This document shows, piece by piece, positions 38,808 through 47,600 of a stretch of 64,000 nt of DNA. The notes beneath the pieces are model-generated. The model was not told where the DNA came from and made no database searches. It saw only the letters and a list, made by a program, of their open reading frames with translations. The DNA lies in assembly GCA_021776565.1 (NCBI GenBank), contig JAJFFQ010000034.1:1-64000 (forward strand). Direction: 5' to 3'. This stretch comes from Robiginitomaculum sp. (GTDB lineage Bacteria > Pseudomonadota > Alphaproteobacteria > Caulobacterales > Maricaulaceae). The translations under genes were made by a program, and so were the position numbers. The first letter of the stretch is position 1. The number at the start of each line of letters is the position of its first letter.

Positions 38808-40037
38808 CTAGATAATGCCGCGCTTGCGCAGACGGGCAATGTCTATTTCAGACAGGCCCAAAAGCGAGCCAAGAATATCATTGGTATCGGCGCCCAGTTT
38901 GGGCGGTGCTTTGCGCAGACCCGTAGATGTTTGTGAAAGTCGCAAGGGCGAGGCCGGTACACGCACCGGTTTTTTAAGGTCAGGCCGATCCATGGTATCG
39001 ATCATGTCGCGGGCGGTCACTTGTGGCTGGGCCAGGGCTTCAGCAACGGTATTAACCGGCCCGCAAGGTACGCCAACAGCGGCCAGCGCCTCAATCCAGC
39101 AAATGATGGGGCGGGCAAGGATCAAAGGAGCGATCAGACTTTCCAGCGCGCTGCGGTTTTCAATACGTGCCGCATTGATGGTAAAGCGCGCATCATGGTG
39201 CAGACCGTCAAGGCCTATGGCATTGCAAAGGCGTTCAAATTGCCCATCGTTGGCTACGGCAATAACCACTGGTGCGTCTGAGGCTTCAAAAACCTGATAG
39301 GGCGCAAGGGAGGGGTGGCGCGGTCCCATGCGTGTTGCATCATCACCGGTTAACAGGGTGTTGGCGGCCTGGTTGGACATTATCGCCATCTGGCAATCCA
39401 GCAGCGATATATCGATATGCTGACCTATGTCGGTCGCTTTGGCGTAGTGCAGAGCCGCTAATATAGAAGTGGAGGCATAAAGCCCGGCAACCAGATCAGA
39501 TATGGCAAGACCAACTTTGGTCGGTGATCCTTCTGCCTCGCCGGTAACAGACATAAGCCCGCTCATGGCCTGAATCAGATAGTCATATCCGGCGCGGGTC
39601 TTCATCGGCCCGGTTTGGCCAAATCCGGTGATTGAGCAATACACAAGACGCGGGTTCAGCACGCTGGCTGTTTCATAATCCAGATTATAGCGGGCCAAAT
39701 GTCCGGTGCGAAAATTTTCCACCAACACATCGCATTTGGGGATCAGGTCATGCAAAAGGCGCAGACCTTCAGGGGTAGAAAAATCCACACATATAGAAGA
39801 TTTATTACGATTAGTGACCATGAAATAGGCGGCATCACCGGGCGTGCCGTCGATAGATTGATGAAACGGCGGCCCCCATTCCCGGGTATCATCACCAACG
39901 CCCGGGCGTTCCACCTTGATAATTTCAGCCCCCAGATCAGCCAGGGTTTGCGTTGCCCATGGCCCGGCCAGAACGCGGCTCAAGTCCAGTACACGTATGC
40001 CGTCCAAGGCTCCTTTGGACTGAGTCGTTTCACTCAT
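38808..40037 (-). CDS. CaiB/BaiF-type CoA transferase
   Basis: This 409-residue class III CoA transferase opens with [18 protein letters not shown] and has [16 protein letters not shown] and [16 protein letters not shown]. The catalytic Asp lies in [14 protein letters not shown]. These enzymes move CoA between carboxylic acids. Close relatives are often encoded with glutaryl-CoA dehydrogenase, whose gene lies in the same orientation at 44078, so a glutarate or succinate-hydroxymethylglutarate CoA-transferase role is a reasonable inference. It overlaps the upstream acetyltransferase gene by 4 bp. Confidence 0.85.
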   Translation of the reverse strand: MSETTQSKGALDGIRVLDLSRVLAGPWATQTLADLGAEIIKVERPGVGDDTREWGPPFHQSIDGTPGDAAYFMVTNRNKSSICVDFSTPEGLRLLHDLIPKCDVLVENFRTGHLARYNLDYETASVLNPRLVYCSITGFGQTGPMKTRAGYDYLIQAMSGLMSVTGEAEGSPTKVGLAISDLVAGLYASTSILAALHYAKATDIGQHIDISLLDCQMAIMSNQAANTLLTGDDATRMGPRHPSLAPYQVFEASDAPVVIAVANDGQFERLCNAIGLDGLHHDARFTINAARIENRSALESLIAPLILARPIICWIEALAAVGVPCGPVNTVAEALAQPQVTARDMIDTMDRPDLKKPVRVPASPLRLSQTSTGLRKAPPKLGADTNDILGSLLGLSEIDIARLRKRGII

Positions 40038-40495
40038 GATTTCAGGTTCATGGCAAAGGTGACCGCACGTCCGGTTTCTATAAAGCCCGCTTTCATGTGA
40101 GCAGACTGACTCATAACATTGTGCAGGTCAGTATCGGAAGCAAGGTGTTGATAGCCTTGGGCACGTGCCCAATTCACCGTTTTTTCAACAAGCATATGTC
40201 CTATGCCTCGCCGCTGAAATTCCGGTTCTACATACCAACCTTCCAGATAGGCCACAGGTTGATTGGAACAGCCTTCTGCATAATTACGCTCACTAACCTC
40301 TGCAAAGCCGATGGCGATTTGATCGTTAAATGCAAGAAAAACCATTTTTGTTGCACTGGTTTTCGCAACAAATTGTGCAAAGTCTTGCGTATTATCTTCG
40401 GCCAGACAGTCTGGCCATAATTTCGAGCGCATCATACCCCAAACAGACATTTCTTCTGGCAACATCACTTTGACGGTAATTGAATTCATGGCCAT
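40034..40495 (-). CDS. GNAT acetyltransferase resembling AAC(6') aminoglycoside acetyltransferases
   Basis: This 153-residue GNAT protein has the family's A motif in PEFQRRGIGHMLV. Its pattern also follows AAC(6')-I enzymes: RSKLWPD near the N-terminus, IGFAEVSERNYAEGC, VAYLEGWYVEPEF, and ASDTDLHNVMSQSAHMKAGF near the end. Such enzymes acetylate the 6'-amine of aminoglycosides, but chromosomal relatives may have other substrates. It overlaps the CoA transferase start by 4 bp. Confidence 0.75.
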   Translation of the reverse strand: MAMNSITVKVMLPEEMSVWGMMRSKLWPDCLAEDNTQDFAQFVAKTSATKMVFLAFNDQIAIGFAEVSERNYAEGCSNQPVAYLEGWYVEPEFQRRGIGHMLVEKTVNWARAQGYQHLASDTDLHNVMSQSAHMKAGFIETGRAVTFAMNLKS

Positions 40496-40543
40496 CAGTA
40501 TCGCGTGTTATTAAACTAACCGATCTTGCATTATGAATACCTC

Positions 40544-41200
40544 TTACGACTGGCTGTTCATATAATCAGTCAGCCCTTTTGCTATTTCGTCAAGGGTCTT
40601 GACGCTTAAAGGCTGAACTTTGGCCTCATTCCAGTATTTGATTACATTATCATGATTGTCAAAAACATTGTTAACCCCAAAAACCCCGGCCAGCATTTTC
40701 ACAAAATACAATATCGGCACCAGTGCACAATCTGCCGTACTCATCTGTGTCCCCACAGCCCACGGCCCGGGGCACAATTGGGCGTTGAGAAACCCAAGAC
40801 CATCATCAATGTTGGCAAAGCTGGTCTTGATAATCTGGCTATCCTTGTTTGCAGTACTCATTTGAGCAAACAGCGGGCGCATATGCTCGGCCACATGAAA
40901 GTCGGCAATACGGCAAAGAACACGCGCCCGGGCGCGCAGTTCCATATCTTGCGGGCGCAGGGAAGGTTCCGGGTAGAGGTCTTCGATATATTCAAGGATA
41001 ACTTCTGACTCAGGCAGTAAATATCCGCTTTCAAGTTCAAGTACGGGGATGCGTCCAGCGGGATTTATGGCCAGATATTGCGGCGATTTCAGGCCACCCG
41101 GTGGGGTTACGCTTTGCCAGTCTCCAATGTTCTTGAAGGCTAGCGCCATGCGTACACGGGCAGCAAAGGGGGAAAGGGAAGAGTCATAGAGCTTCATCAT
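40544..41200 (-). CDS. Glutathione S-transferase family protein
   Basis: This 218-residue protein has an N-terminal thioredoxin-like domain (MKLYDSSLSPFAARVRMALAFKN; the SPFAARVR stretch positions the catalytic Ser or Cys-equivalent) with NPAGRIPVLE and ESEVILEYIEDLYPE forming the glutathione site. An all-helical C-terminal domain follows. The class (zeta- or beta-like) and substrate are not clear. It lies 18 bp after the enoyl-CoA hydratase gene in the same direction, so they may act in one catabolic route. Confidence 0.82.
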   Translation of the reverse strand: MMKLYDSSLSPFAARVRMALAFKNIGDWQSVTPPGGLKSPQYLAINPAGRIPVLELESGYLLPESEVILEYIEDLYPEPSLRPQDMELRARARVLCRIADFHVAEHMRPLFAQMSTANKDSQIIKTSFANIDDGLGFLNAQLCPGPWAVGTQMSTADCALVPILYFVKMLAGVFGVNNVFDNHDNVIKYWNEAKVQPLSVKTLDEIAKGLTDYMNSQS

Positions 41201-41218
41201 TTTATCGTGATCCTTGTG

Positions 41219-42001
41219 TCAGGAAAAATCTGGTTTGCGCTTCTGGGTAAAAGCCGCAAAGCCTTCCTTGAAGTCTGCGCCGGAAAAGCTTTGTACGAAA
41301 ATTTCGCGGGCCTGGCGTTCAAGCGCCGGGTCATTGTTTGAGAGAGTATTGATGATGTTCTTCATGGCGGCTTGCGTATGGGGGGAACGCTGGCTCATTT
41401 GCCGGGCGTATTTATGAGTAAAACCAACCAAATCATCTGTTGGAATAACTTGTTCAACAAGGCCAATGCGCAGAGCGTCTTCGGCGTCAATCAGGCGTGA
41501 TGACAAGATAAGGTCTTTGGCCCGCGCCGGGCCAATCAGTGTCACCAGTCTGCGTGTATCGGCCAACGGATAGGTCAGGCCCAGCTTGGCCGGGGTGACG
41601 CCAAAGCAGGCAGATGTGCAGGCAAGGCGAATATCGCAGCAAAGCGCCAAAGCCAGACCCGCACCAATGCACGGGCCGTGCACGCGGGCAATAACCGGTT
41701 TTGGAAAAGTTGCAAGTGCACCAAGGGCAATACTCATCTCGGCAAGAAAACGCGCCGCTTCATCCGGGTTATCGGCCAGGGCGGAAAGCTCATTGATGTC
41801 TGCCCCGGCGCTAAACGCGCCCGTTTTCCCCCCATGGACAAGCAGTACATGGATACCCGGATCATTATCCGCGTCGCCCAACAGTGCAGGGATTTTACGC
41901 CACATGGATCTGGTTATGGCATTGCGTGTTTCCTGGTAGTTCAAAACAAGTTCGCCAATGGTATCGTACTTGATGAGGGAAATATCGGTTACTGTCATCA
42001 A
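41219..42001 (-). CDS. Enoyl-CoA hydratase/isomerase family protein
   Basis: This 260-residue crotonase-family protein has AFSAGADINELS near 62 and ARVHGPCIGAGLALALCCDIRLA near 105. The first catalytic Glu position (GGCE in true hydratases) is GAGLAL here, so the acid is missing and an isomerase or other crotonase activity is more likely than simple hydration. LGLTYPLADTRRLVTLIG continues the fold. It is in one direction with the GST and CoA transferase genes. Confidence 0.82.
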   Translation of the reverse strand: MMTVTDISLIKYDTIGELVLNYQETRNAITRSMWRKIPALLGDADNDPGIHVLLVHGGKTGAFSAGADINELSALADNPDEAARFLAEMSIALGALATFPKPVIARVHGPCIGAGLALALCCDIRLACTSACFGVTPAKLGLTYPLADTRRLVTLIGPARAKDLILSSRLIDAEDALRIGLVEQVIPTDDLVGFTHKYARQMSQRSPHTQAAMKNIINTLSNNDPALERQAREIFVQSFSGADFKEGFAAFTQKRKPDFS

Positions 42002-42109
42002 TTTACAGCCTTGGCTCCTGATCCAAAGACCCCATAAACAAAATCACAAAGGCACTGTAAACTGCTAAGTAATATCAAAAACAGGCTGTGATCCGAACCG
42101 ATGTCTGGT

Positions 42110-43984
42110 TTATTGCACCGTTGCAATACTCTGCATGGCCACACTGGTTGAGCCAACACGTTTTCCGGTGCTATCGGTAAATCGTGCATGGGCACGGGTC
42201 TGCGCGGGATCAAAGGGAATGGCAAATCCCTGACCACTGATAAAAACACCAAAGGTCAGTGTCTCGCTGGCATTGGCATGGGTTTGTATCTGTGCCGCAG
42301 GGGTGGTCAGACAAATGCTGGTAACGGGATCGGTCTGGCATACATTCAGGGTGACAGGTGTGCCTGCAAGGCCCGTATCTGCGGTTATGGTCAAGTCATC
42401 AGCTGCGCCGATATTGATGGCAGCAATGGTGAAAAATCCGGCACCTGCTCCATCACCGTCAATCCCGGCAACACCTGGAATATCTGGGGTTGCTGCAATA
42501 GCAAGTATATCAGCGGACGGAACGTTTGTTGCGCTCAAAAGAAGTGTATTGACGCCAGCACTTGCCGCAGCGGGTTTGGCATCATCACAGGTAAAGTCAA
42601 ATTCAACCTGTTGCGGCTCAAAAGATGAAAGTGGTGTCAGTCCAATGACATATCCCTGGGCCTGGCCCGCCAGTATGTCAGTTGCCGTATTGGCTGTTCC
42701 GCTCAGCTGGTTTGCCGAATCAACGCTCTGGAAGCTGAAACCTGTCACACCAGCCAATAATTCTGGCAGGGCAGGCGCACAGTTAACAAGGTCTTGACCA
42801 CTGATATTTATCAGTGTGGCAAAAACACTGGCAGTATCGTTTACCGATACAGCACGGGCTTGAGGTAATACGGCAGCAACCAGATCAGGAGTGGCCAAAG
42901 CCGCCAACTCACCGGCCTTTACTCTTAAGCTTTCATGCAAATTGGTGCTTTGAATATCGGGAAGGTATATCTCGAAATAGGTTGCGCCATATTGATCCTG
43001 CGCAAAGTCTATGCCCGTGATCGGTGTACCCGACGCCACCTTTTCTGCGGGGGTATTGGTGAAGGCCGGGTTCGTCCATGCCGTTAACGCCTGAAACAAA
43101 ATATAGGTCTGTGTGCTGGCTTCAAACAAAAATCTCCCAATACCATCTGTTGTTGGCCCTGAATCAGACAAGTTTTCCTGAAACAGTCCCAGATGCAATT
43201 GCCCGGGGTTATTATAATCGCGCATTAACTGGGTAAAAGCCTCTTGATCCAGATCATCACTGGTGTCGCCATTCGTGGCGGTACCCTCTGTATCGTTCAT
43301 CTTAAAAAATGAAATAAAGCCAAATTTGGAAGGAAAGGCCTCCCGGCTGGCACGAACAGAAACATTCATGGCGTTCAAAAATTTTTCACGGGTATAGTTG
43401 GGGGAGCCACTGACTTCACTGCCAATATCACGAATACTGGAAATGCCGACGATGGTGGCAGTTACGGTCTGCAATGACGGATGATCTGTCAGGCGTACGC
43501 TCAACACACGCCCGTCAGGTGCTGTCCATTGCACAGGCGTATTGGCCAGTGCGTCCAGCATCTGGGTATAAGAAATTTGGGCGTTGGTATCCCAGGGAGC
43601 GGGAATTTCTGTGACCGCCCCGCTTCTTGTGACTAAAACAGTTTCTACCGCTGCATCCAGCACATGCTGGGGTGGTGAAAAGACGATCAATTCCAGGGTG
43701 AGTTTATCACCATTGGCCTCAACGGCACGTATTTGTTCAATAACGCTTGAAAAATCAAAAATATCCGGGGCAGGGTGGAGGGTTGCCCAGGAGGCGCGGT
43801 GACTAAAACCGGCAAGAAAATCAACACCAGGTGTGTCCAGTGCCACTAAATAGCCATCACCGCTATCTTTACTGCCCAGCATATATATTCCGTGAGGGCC
43901 AGGAATATCTTTTGCTGTTGCGTTCACTATCCCGGCCAGGGTCAGGACGAGTGTAAATACTGTTAAAGCTGTTTTGGAATTCAT
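42110..43984 (-). CDS. Secreted protein with TIM-barrel-like N-terminal part and shared C-terminal module
   Basis: This 624-residue protein has a signal peptide (about residues 1-24, ending VNATA). The N-terminal half contains ASWATLHPAPDIFDFSSV, then LTLELIVFSPPQHVLDA and IPAPWDTNAQ, a pattern like beta-galactosidase-type TIM-barrel glycoside hydrolases, but I see no certain catalytic glutamate pair. The last roughly 245 residues match the C-terminus of the 11182-14802 protein, including GVNTLLLSA, DILAIAATPD, VCQTDPVTSIC, FGVFISGQG and a final VGSTSVAMQ. It is probably exported and works on the surface or outside. Confidence 0.6.
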   Translation of the reverse strand: MNSKTALTVFTLVLTLAGIVNATAKDIPGPHGIYMLGSKDSGDGYLVALDTPGVDFLAGFSHRASWATLHPAPDIFDFSSVIEQIRAVEANGDKLTLELIVFSPPQHVLDAAVETVLVTRSGAVTEIPAPWDTNAQISYTQMLDALANTPVQWTAPDGRVLSVRLTDHPSLQTVTATIVGISSIRDIGSEVSGSPNYTREKFLNAMNVSVRASREAFPSKFGFISFFKMNDTEGTATNGDTSDDLDQEAFTQLMRDYNNPGQLHLGLFQENLSDSGPTTDGIGRFLFEASTQTYILFQALTAWTNPAFTNTPAEKVASGTPITGIDFAQDQYGATYFEIYLPDIQSTNLHESLRVKAGELAALATPDLVAAVLPQARAVSVNDTASVFATLINISGQDLVNCAPALPELLAGVTGFSFQSVDSANQLSGTANTATDILAGQAQGYVIGLTPLSSFEPQQVEFDFTCDDAKPAAASAGVNTLLLSATNVPSADILAIAATPDIPGVAGIDGDGAGAGFFTIAAINIGAADDLTITADTGLAGTPVTLNVCQTDPVTSICLTTPAAQIQTHANASETLTFGVFISGQGFAIPFDPAQTRAHARFTDSTGKRVGSTSVAMQSIATVQ

Positions 43985-44077
43985 GACGATTTTCCTCTTG
44001 AAAAATCCAGCACCCTCTCCTTGAACGAGCCATCAACAATTATCCGTCGCAGATTATATAATATTTGAGACTGTAAC

Positions 44078-45256
44078 CTAGCTAAACGCCTGAAGGCCCG
44101 TCTGTGCGCGACCCAGGATCAGCGCATGGACATCATGAGTGCCTTCATAGGTATTGACGGTTTCCAAATTCACCATATGGCGCATGACATGGTATTCGTC
44201 CGATATACCGTTCCCGCCATGAATATCTCGCGCAACACGGGCAATATCCAGCGCCTTGCCGCAATTATTGCGTTTCATGAGTGATATAGCTTCGGGAATA
44301 TAGGCGCATTCGTCGATCAGGCGACCAAGACGCAATGCACCCAATAATCCCAGGGTGATTTCGGTTTGCATATCGGCAAGCTTTTTTTGTACCAATTGTG
44401 TGCTGGCAATGGGTTTGCCAAACACCACCCTCTCAAGGGCATATTCGCGCGCCGCGTGCCAGCAAAATTCTGCTGCGCCCATGGCCCCCCAGGCAATACC
44501 ATAACGCGCCTTGTTCAGGCACGAAAATGGCCCGCGCAGACCTTTGACATCCGGAAACAGGTTGTCTTCGGGTACGAACACGTCCGCCAAGGCCAACTCG
44601 CCAGTAATGGACGATCGCAAGGACATTTTGCCTTCAATCTTCGGCGTGGTGAAGCCATCCATACCGCGTTCAACCACAAAGCCGCGAATAACCCCGTCCA
44701 GCTTGGCCCAAACCACGGCAACATCAGCGATAGGCGCGTTTGAAATCCACATTTTGGAGCCGTTCAGCACATAGCCGCCATCAACCTTTTTGGCCACTGT
44801 GCGCATGGCACCCGGATCAGAGCCGCCGTCGGCCTCGGTCAGGCCAAAGCAGCCGATTTTCTCGCCACTGGCCAAACCGGGTAACCATTTGCGACGCATG
44901 ACTGCACTGCCAAACTCAAAAATAGGATACATAACCAGGGATGATTGCACGCTCATCACCGAGCGATAACCTGAATCCACTCGTTCAATCTCACGCGCAA
45001 TCAGTCCGTAAATAACGTGAGAGGTCTCCGCGCAGCCATATTCCTCTGGTAGGGTGGAACCAAGAAACCCCATCGCACCCATCTCGGTCATGATGTCAGG
45101 ATCAAAGCGTTCTTCGCGGTTGGCCGTGAGAATACGCGGCATCAATTTGTCCTGGGCATAGCTACGTGCCGCATCACGCACCATGCGTTCATCTTCGTTT
45201 AGCTCCAGATCAAGAAGCAGCGGATCCTGCCAGTTGAAAGTGAGGGGATTACTCAT
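44078..45256 (-). CDS. gcdH: Glutaryl-CoA dehydrogenase
   Basis: This 392-residue acyl-CoA dehydrogenase starts [16 protein letters not shown] and shows [29 protein letters not shown] and [36 protein letters not shown]; the last part with [15 protein letters not shown] is typical of GCDH. The catalytic Glu is in TYEGT. It oxidises and decarboxylates glutaryl-CoA to crotonyl-CoA in lysine, tryptophan and glutarate breakdown. I chose ATG 45254-45256; the longer frame adds 41 unrelated residues. The transposon-like element at 45394 sits just upstream and may have displaced its promoter. Confidence 0.9.
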   Translation of the reverse strand: MSNPLTFNWQDPLLLDLELNEDERMVRDAARSYAQDKLMPRILTANREERFDPDIMTEMGAMGFLGSTLPEEYGCAETSHVIYGLIAREIERVDSGYRSVMSVQSSLVMYPIFEFGSAVMRRKWLPGLASGEKIGCFGLTEADGGSDPGAMRTVAKKVDGGYVLNGSKMWISNAPIADVAVVWAKLDGVIRGFVVERGMDGFTTPKIEGKMSLRSSITGELALADVFVPEDNLFPDVKGLRGPFSCLNKARYGIAWGAMGAAEFCWHAAREYALERVVFGKPIASTQLVQKKLADMQTEITLGLLGALRLGRLIDECAYIPEAISLMKRNNCGKALDIARVARDIHGGNGISDEYHVMRHMVNLETVNTYEGTHDVHALILGRAQTGLQAFS

Positions 45257-45335
45257 GGGTTTGGCCTTTCCTACACCCGACCGGGTGAATAACGTTAGCC
45301 AAGCCTTATTGCCTTTTGCCCCAATGCACCAGTAT

Positions 45336-45349
45336 CCGGTTATAGCCAG
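45336..45349. repeat. Outer inverted repeat, left arm
   Basis: CCGGTTATAGCCAG here matches, with one mismatch, the complement of 46177-46190. The pair lies outside the terminal repeats of the 45394-46163 element and may mark an older structure into which that element jumped, or may be chance. Confidence 0.35.
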
Positions 45350-45393
45350 TGCAAAAAAACTGCACCATAGCCGCCACATAAACGCAGAGTTTC

Positions 45394-46163
45394 CGGTAAT
45401 GTCTCAATTTGAAGTTAGACGACGATTCTTTCGCCGAAATCGGACATCCGAGCATAACAGAACTATAGTGATGTCGTTGGCAACAGAGTTGGTATGACGA
45501 AGGGAGACTGTCTGTGCCTGAAGACATGTCGAATGGTTACGAAGCGGTCGCTGAAGAGTTCATGGCAGTACGGTCGAAATCCGGACTGGCAACCGTTCGT
45601 AGATGGGCGTCATCGCTTCCCCGCGGCGGTTCCGTCTTAGACGTCGGGGCCGGATCCGGTGAGCCGCTGACCGCGGCCCTGATTGAGCAGGGATTCGATG
45701 TGTCTGCGGTTGATGCCTCTTCGAAGATGGTAGCTGTGTTCCAGCGACGATTTCCCAACGTGGACGTCGCTTGCGAGCCTGCTGAACGCAGCACGTTCTT
45801 CAACCGGACTTTCGACGGAATATTGGCGATCGGATTGGTGTTCCTGCTGCCTGCGAACAGTCAGCGTAAACTGATCCGCCGAATGGCCGGTGCACTCAAA
45901 CCACGGGGGCGGTTGCTTTTCTCTGCGCCTCGCCAGGTTTGCACTTGGGACGATCTCTTGACCTGTCAGCCGTCATCATCCCTTGGCGCCGATGAGTATT
46001 GCCGCATCCTTGCCAGCTCTGGACTCTATAGCGTAGGCGAACATGTCAATGAGGGCGAGATCAATTACTACGAGGCTCGCATGAAATATCCTCGAAGAAC
46101 AGGTTTTTGAGCGTCCAAAATAAGCCAGTTCTGGCCCTCTAACTTCAAACTGAGACACTACCG
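45394..46163. mobile_element. 770-bp transposon-like element with 26-bp inverted ends and 6-bp target duplication
   Basis: The ends (45394-45419 and 46138-46163) are inverted repeats that match at 24 of 26 positions; both contain GTCTCA and TTTGAAGTTAGA. Immediately outside, AGTTTC occurs on both sides (45388-45393 and 46164-46169), as expected from a 6-bp target duplication. No transposase is encoded; the sole gene is the methyltransferase at 45514. It is therefore a non-autonomous unit moved in trans. The ends recall IS481-like termini, but I cannot confirm the family. Confidence 0.8.
45514..46110 (+). CDS. Class I SAM-dependent methyltransferase, passenger of a transposon-like element
   Basis: This 198-residue protein has motif I VLDVGAGSGEPL near residue 41, an acidic residue closing the next strand in VSAVDAS, and later motifs in FDGILAIGLVFLLP and LKPRGRLLFSAP. 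It is a small-molecule-type methyltransferase of the Methyltransf_11/25 kind; the substrate is unknown. The GTG start is supported by AGGGAG at 45501-45506 seven bases upstream. The gene is enclosed by terminal inverted repeats with target duplication and does not belong to the neighbouring catabolic or C1 genes. Confidence 0.8.
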   Translation: MPEDMSNGYEAVAEEFMAVRSKSGLATVRRWASSLPRGGSVLDVGAGSGEPLTAALIEQGFDVSAVDASSKMVAVFQRRFPNVDVACEPAERSTFFNRTFDGILAIGLVFLLPANSQRKLIRRMAGALKPRGRLLFSAPRQVCTWDDLLTCQPSSSLGADEYCRILASSGLYSVGEHVNEGEINYYEARMKYPRRTGF

Positions 46164-46176
46164 AGTTTCCTCGTTC

Positions 46177-46190
46177 CTGGCAATAACCGG
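46177..46190. repeat. Outer inverted repeat, right arm
   Basis: CTGGCAATAACCGG is the partner of 45336-45349 (13 of 14 paired). Confidence 0.35.
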
Positions 46191-46245
46191 TAAAATATGC
46201 TTTTATGCAGATCAATCACATTTGATGGTGCAATGGGGAACAGAC

Positions 46246-46675
46246 ATGAAAATGATAATTTTCTGGGTGATGAGTATCTTCACGTTGATATTCTGGGCCT
46301 TTGGCGGTGTGGATATGTATTTCACATTAACCGGTAATGAAACGTATCTGAAAGATTTCCCGCCGCAGATGATCGCCTGGATTCAGGAGTTTCCGGTTTG
46401 GCGCAAAATGCTATGGGGGCTGACTGTCCTTACCGGCACCATCGGCGGTGTGCTGCTTGTATTAAGGCGGGCATTGGCGCCTTCACTTTTGTGGGCTGCT
46501 GCAGTTTTGATGTTATTGGCCTTCGTTGGTCATGATATCTTGATGGCTGATGGCTGATGGCGTGACGTATTATGGCCAGGCCGGGCTGATCTCCAGTGCC
46601 GTGCTTATCGGGATTGCCATTATTGTGGCCTTGCATGCCAGCATGGCCATCAGGGCTAAAGGTAAAGACCGGTAA
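46246..46675 (+). pseudogene. Small membrane-protein gene frameshifted by a 7-bp tandem repeat
   Basis: The first frame (46246-46557) encodes MKMIIFWVMSIFTLIFWAFGG and two further hydrophobic spans, then stops at VGHDILMADG. The stop lies in three perfect tandem copies of TGATGGC (46541-46561). With only two copies the frame would run on through GVTYYGQAGLISSAVLIG and end at 46675, giving a four-span protein of about 140 residues. The gene therefore looks recently broken, or switched off, by one extra 7-bp unit. I recognise no family; it resembles small four-helix inner-membrane proteins. Lies between the transposon-like element and fdhD. Confidence 0.7.
46541..46561 (+). repeat. Three tandem copies of TGATGGC
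   Basis: This is a 21-bp perfect heptamer array inside the membrane-protein gene. Loss or gain of one unit shifts the reading frame, so it can act as a slippage switch. Confidence 0.95.
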
Positions 46676-46770
46676 GCAATGGTTCTGGGTGCGAGGGTGT
46701 TATTGCACCACAAGTGCTAATAGTAGAGATGATATAAATGAGGACTGGCCTTAATCCCATCGAAATTGCT

Positions 46771-47595
46771 CTAACCGTTCCAGACATTACCTGTAAAGAC
46801 CACCAGCGTGCCACTCCGACGATCCCATGAGGCCAGGCCCAGATTGGCTCGTTTTGCCGTATCTATGGCGCTGGCAGAGGGGGCGGAGAGCGTCAGTAGT
46901 GCATGAATACCCGCCAGCGCACATTTTTGTGCCAACTCAAACGTGCAACGGCTGGAAAGTAGGGCAAAACCCTCATGCAATTCAACGCCGTCACGGGCAC
47001 AGGCACCAATGAGCTTGTCCAGCGCATTGTGGCGGCCAATATCTTCACGCACATTGGTAATTTCACCAATGGCATTTACCCAGGCGGCACCATGAACGCT
47101 TTTATTGATGCGCCGCAAGGGTTGTTTTTTACCAAGGCTGACGGCTGCATTGCCAGCAATGTTATGTGAAATGCGCAATTGTGTATCGGGTAAGCGGGGC
47201 AGGGGCCGAATGGCATCGTCCAGGCGATCTACGCCACAAAGTCCGCACCCTGCGCGGCCAAAATGCGCTCGTCCTGATCCATGTAATTTCAAGCGTTCCA
47301 CGCGATTTTCGGGAATGGTCATATGTAGCTCTATCCCTTTTTCAAGAGAATGGATGCGTATATCCAGAAGCTCATCAGCCTGGTTGATGACCCCTTCTGC
47401 CAGGGCATAGCCAAGGGCAAAGTCATGCAAATCATCCGGGGTGGCCATCATCACAGCATGAGGGGTTTTATTATAAACCATGCCAACAGGCACTTCGGCG
47501 GGTGCGCACCAGTCAACTGTTTGCGGCTTGCCCGACCCCAGCCGGGTGGCGCGCACCATGCAATTGACCTCTTGATGCGTATTTTTACGCCCCAT
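46771..47595 (-). CDS. fdhD: Formate dehydrogenase sulfurtransferase FdhD
   Basis: This 274-residue protein delivers sulfur from IscS to the molybdenum cofactor and is needed for formate dehydrogenase activity. The catalytic cysteines are in GRAGCGLCGVD near residue 115, and DIGRHNALDKLIG and LLSSRCTFELAQKCA are family signatures. It is the last gene of the C1 cluster, 5 bp after fdsA, which makes its partner obvious. Confidence 0.93.
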   Translation of the reverse strand: MGRKNTHQEVNCMVRATRLGSGKPQTVDWCAPAEVPVGMVYNKTPHAVMMATPDDLHDFALGYALAEGVINQADELLDIRIHSLEKGIELHMTIPENRVERLKLHGSGRAHFGRAGCGLCGVDRLDDAIRPLPRLPDTQLRISHNIAGNAAVSLGKKQPLRRINKSVHGAAWVNAIGEITNVREDIGRHNALDKLIGACARDGVELHEGFALLSSRCTFELAQKCALAGIHALLTLSAPSASAIDTAKRANLGLASWDRRSGTLVVFTGNVWNG

Positions 47596-47600
47596 CGGGG

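Noticed and set aside
45394-46163. Integron gene cassette (GTTAGAC resembles an attC core)
   Set aside because: The two ends are inverted, not direct, and are bordered by an exact 6-bp duplication, which fits transposition and not cassette insertion; no integrase is seen.
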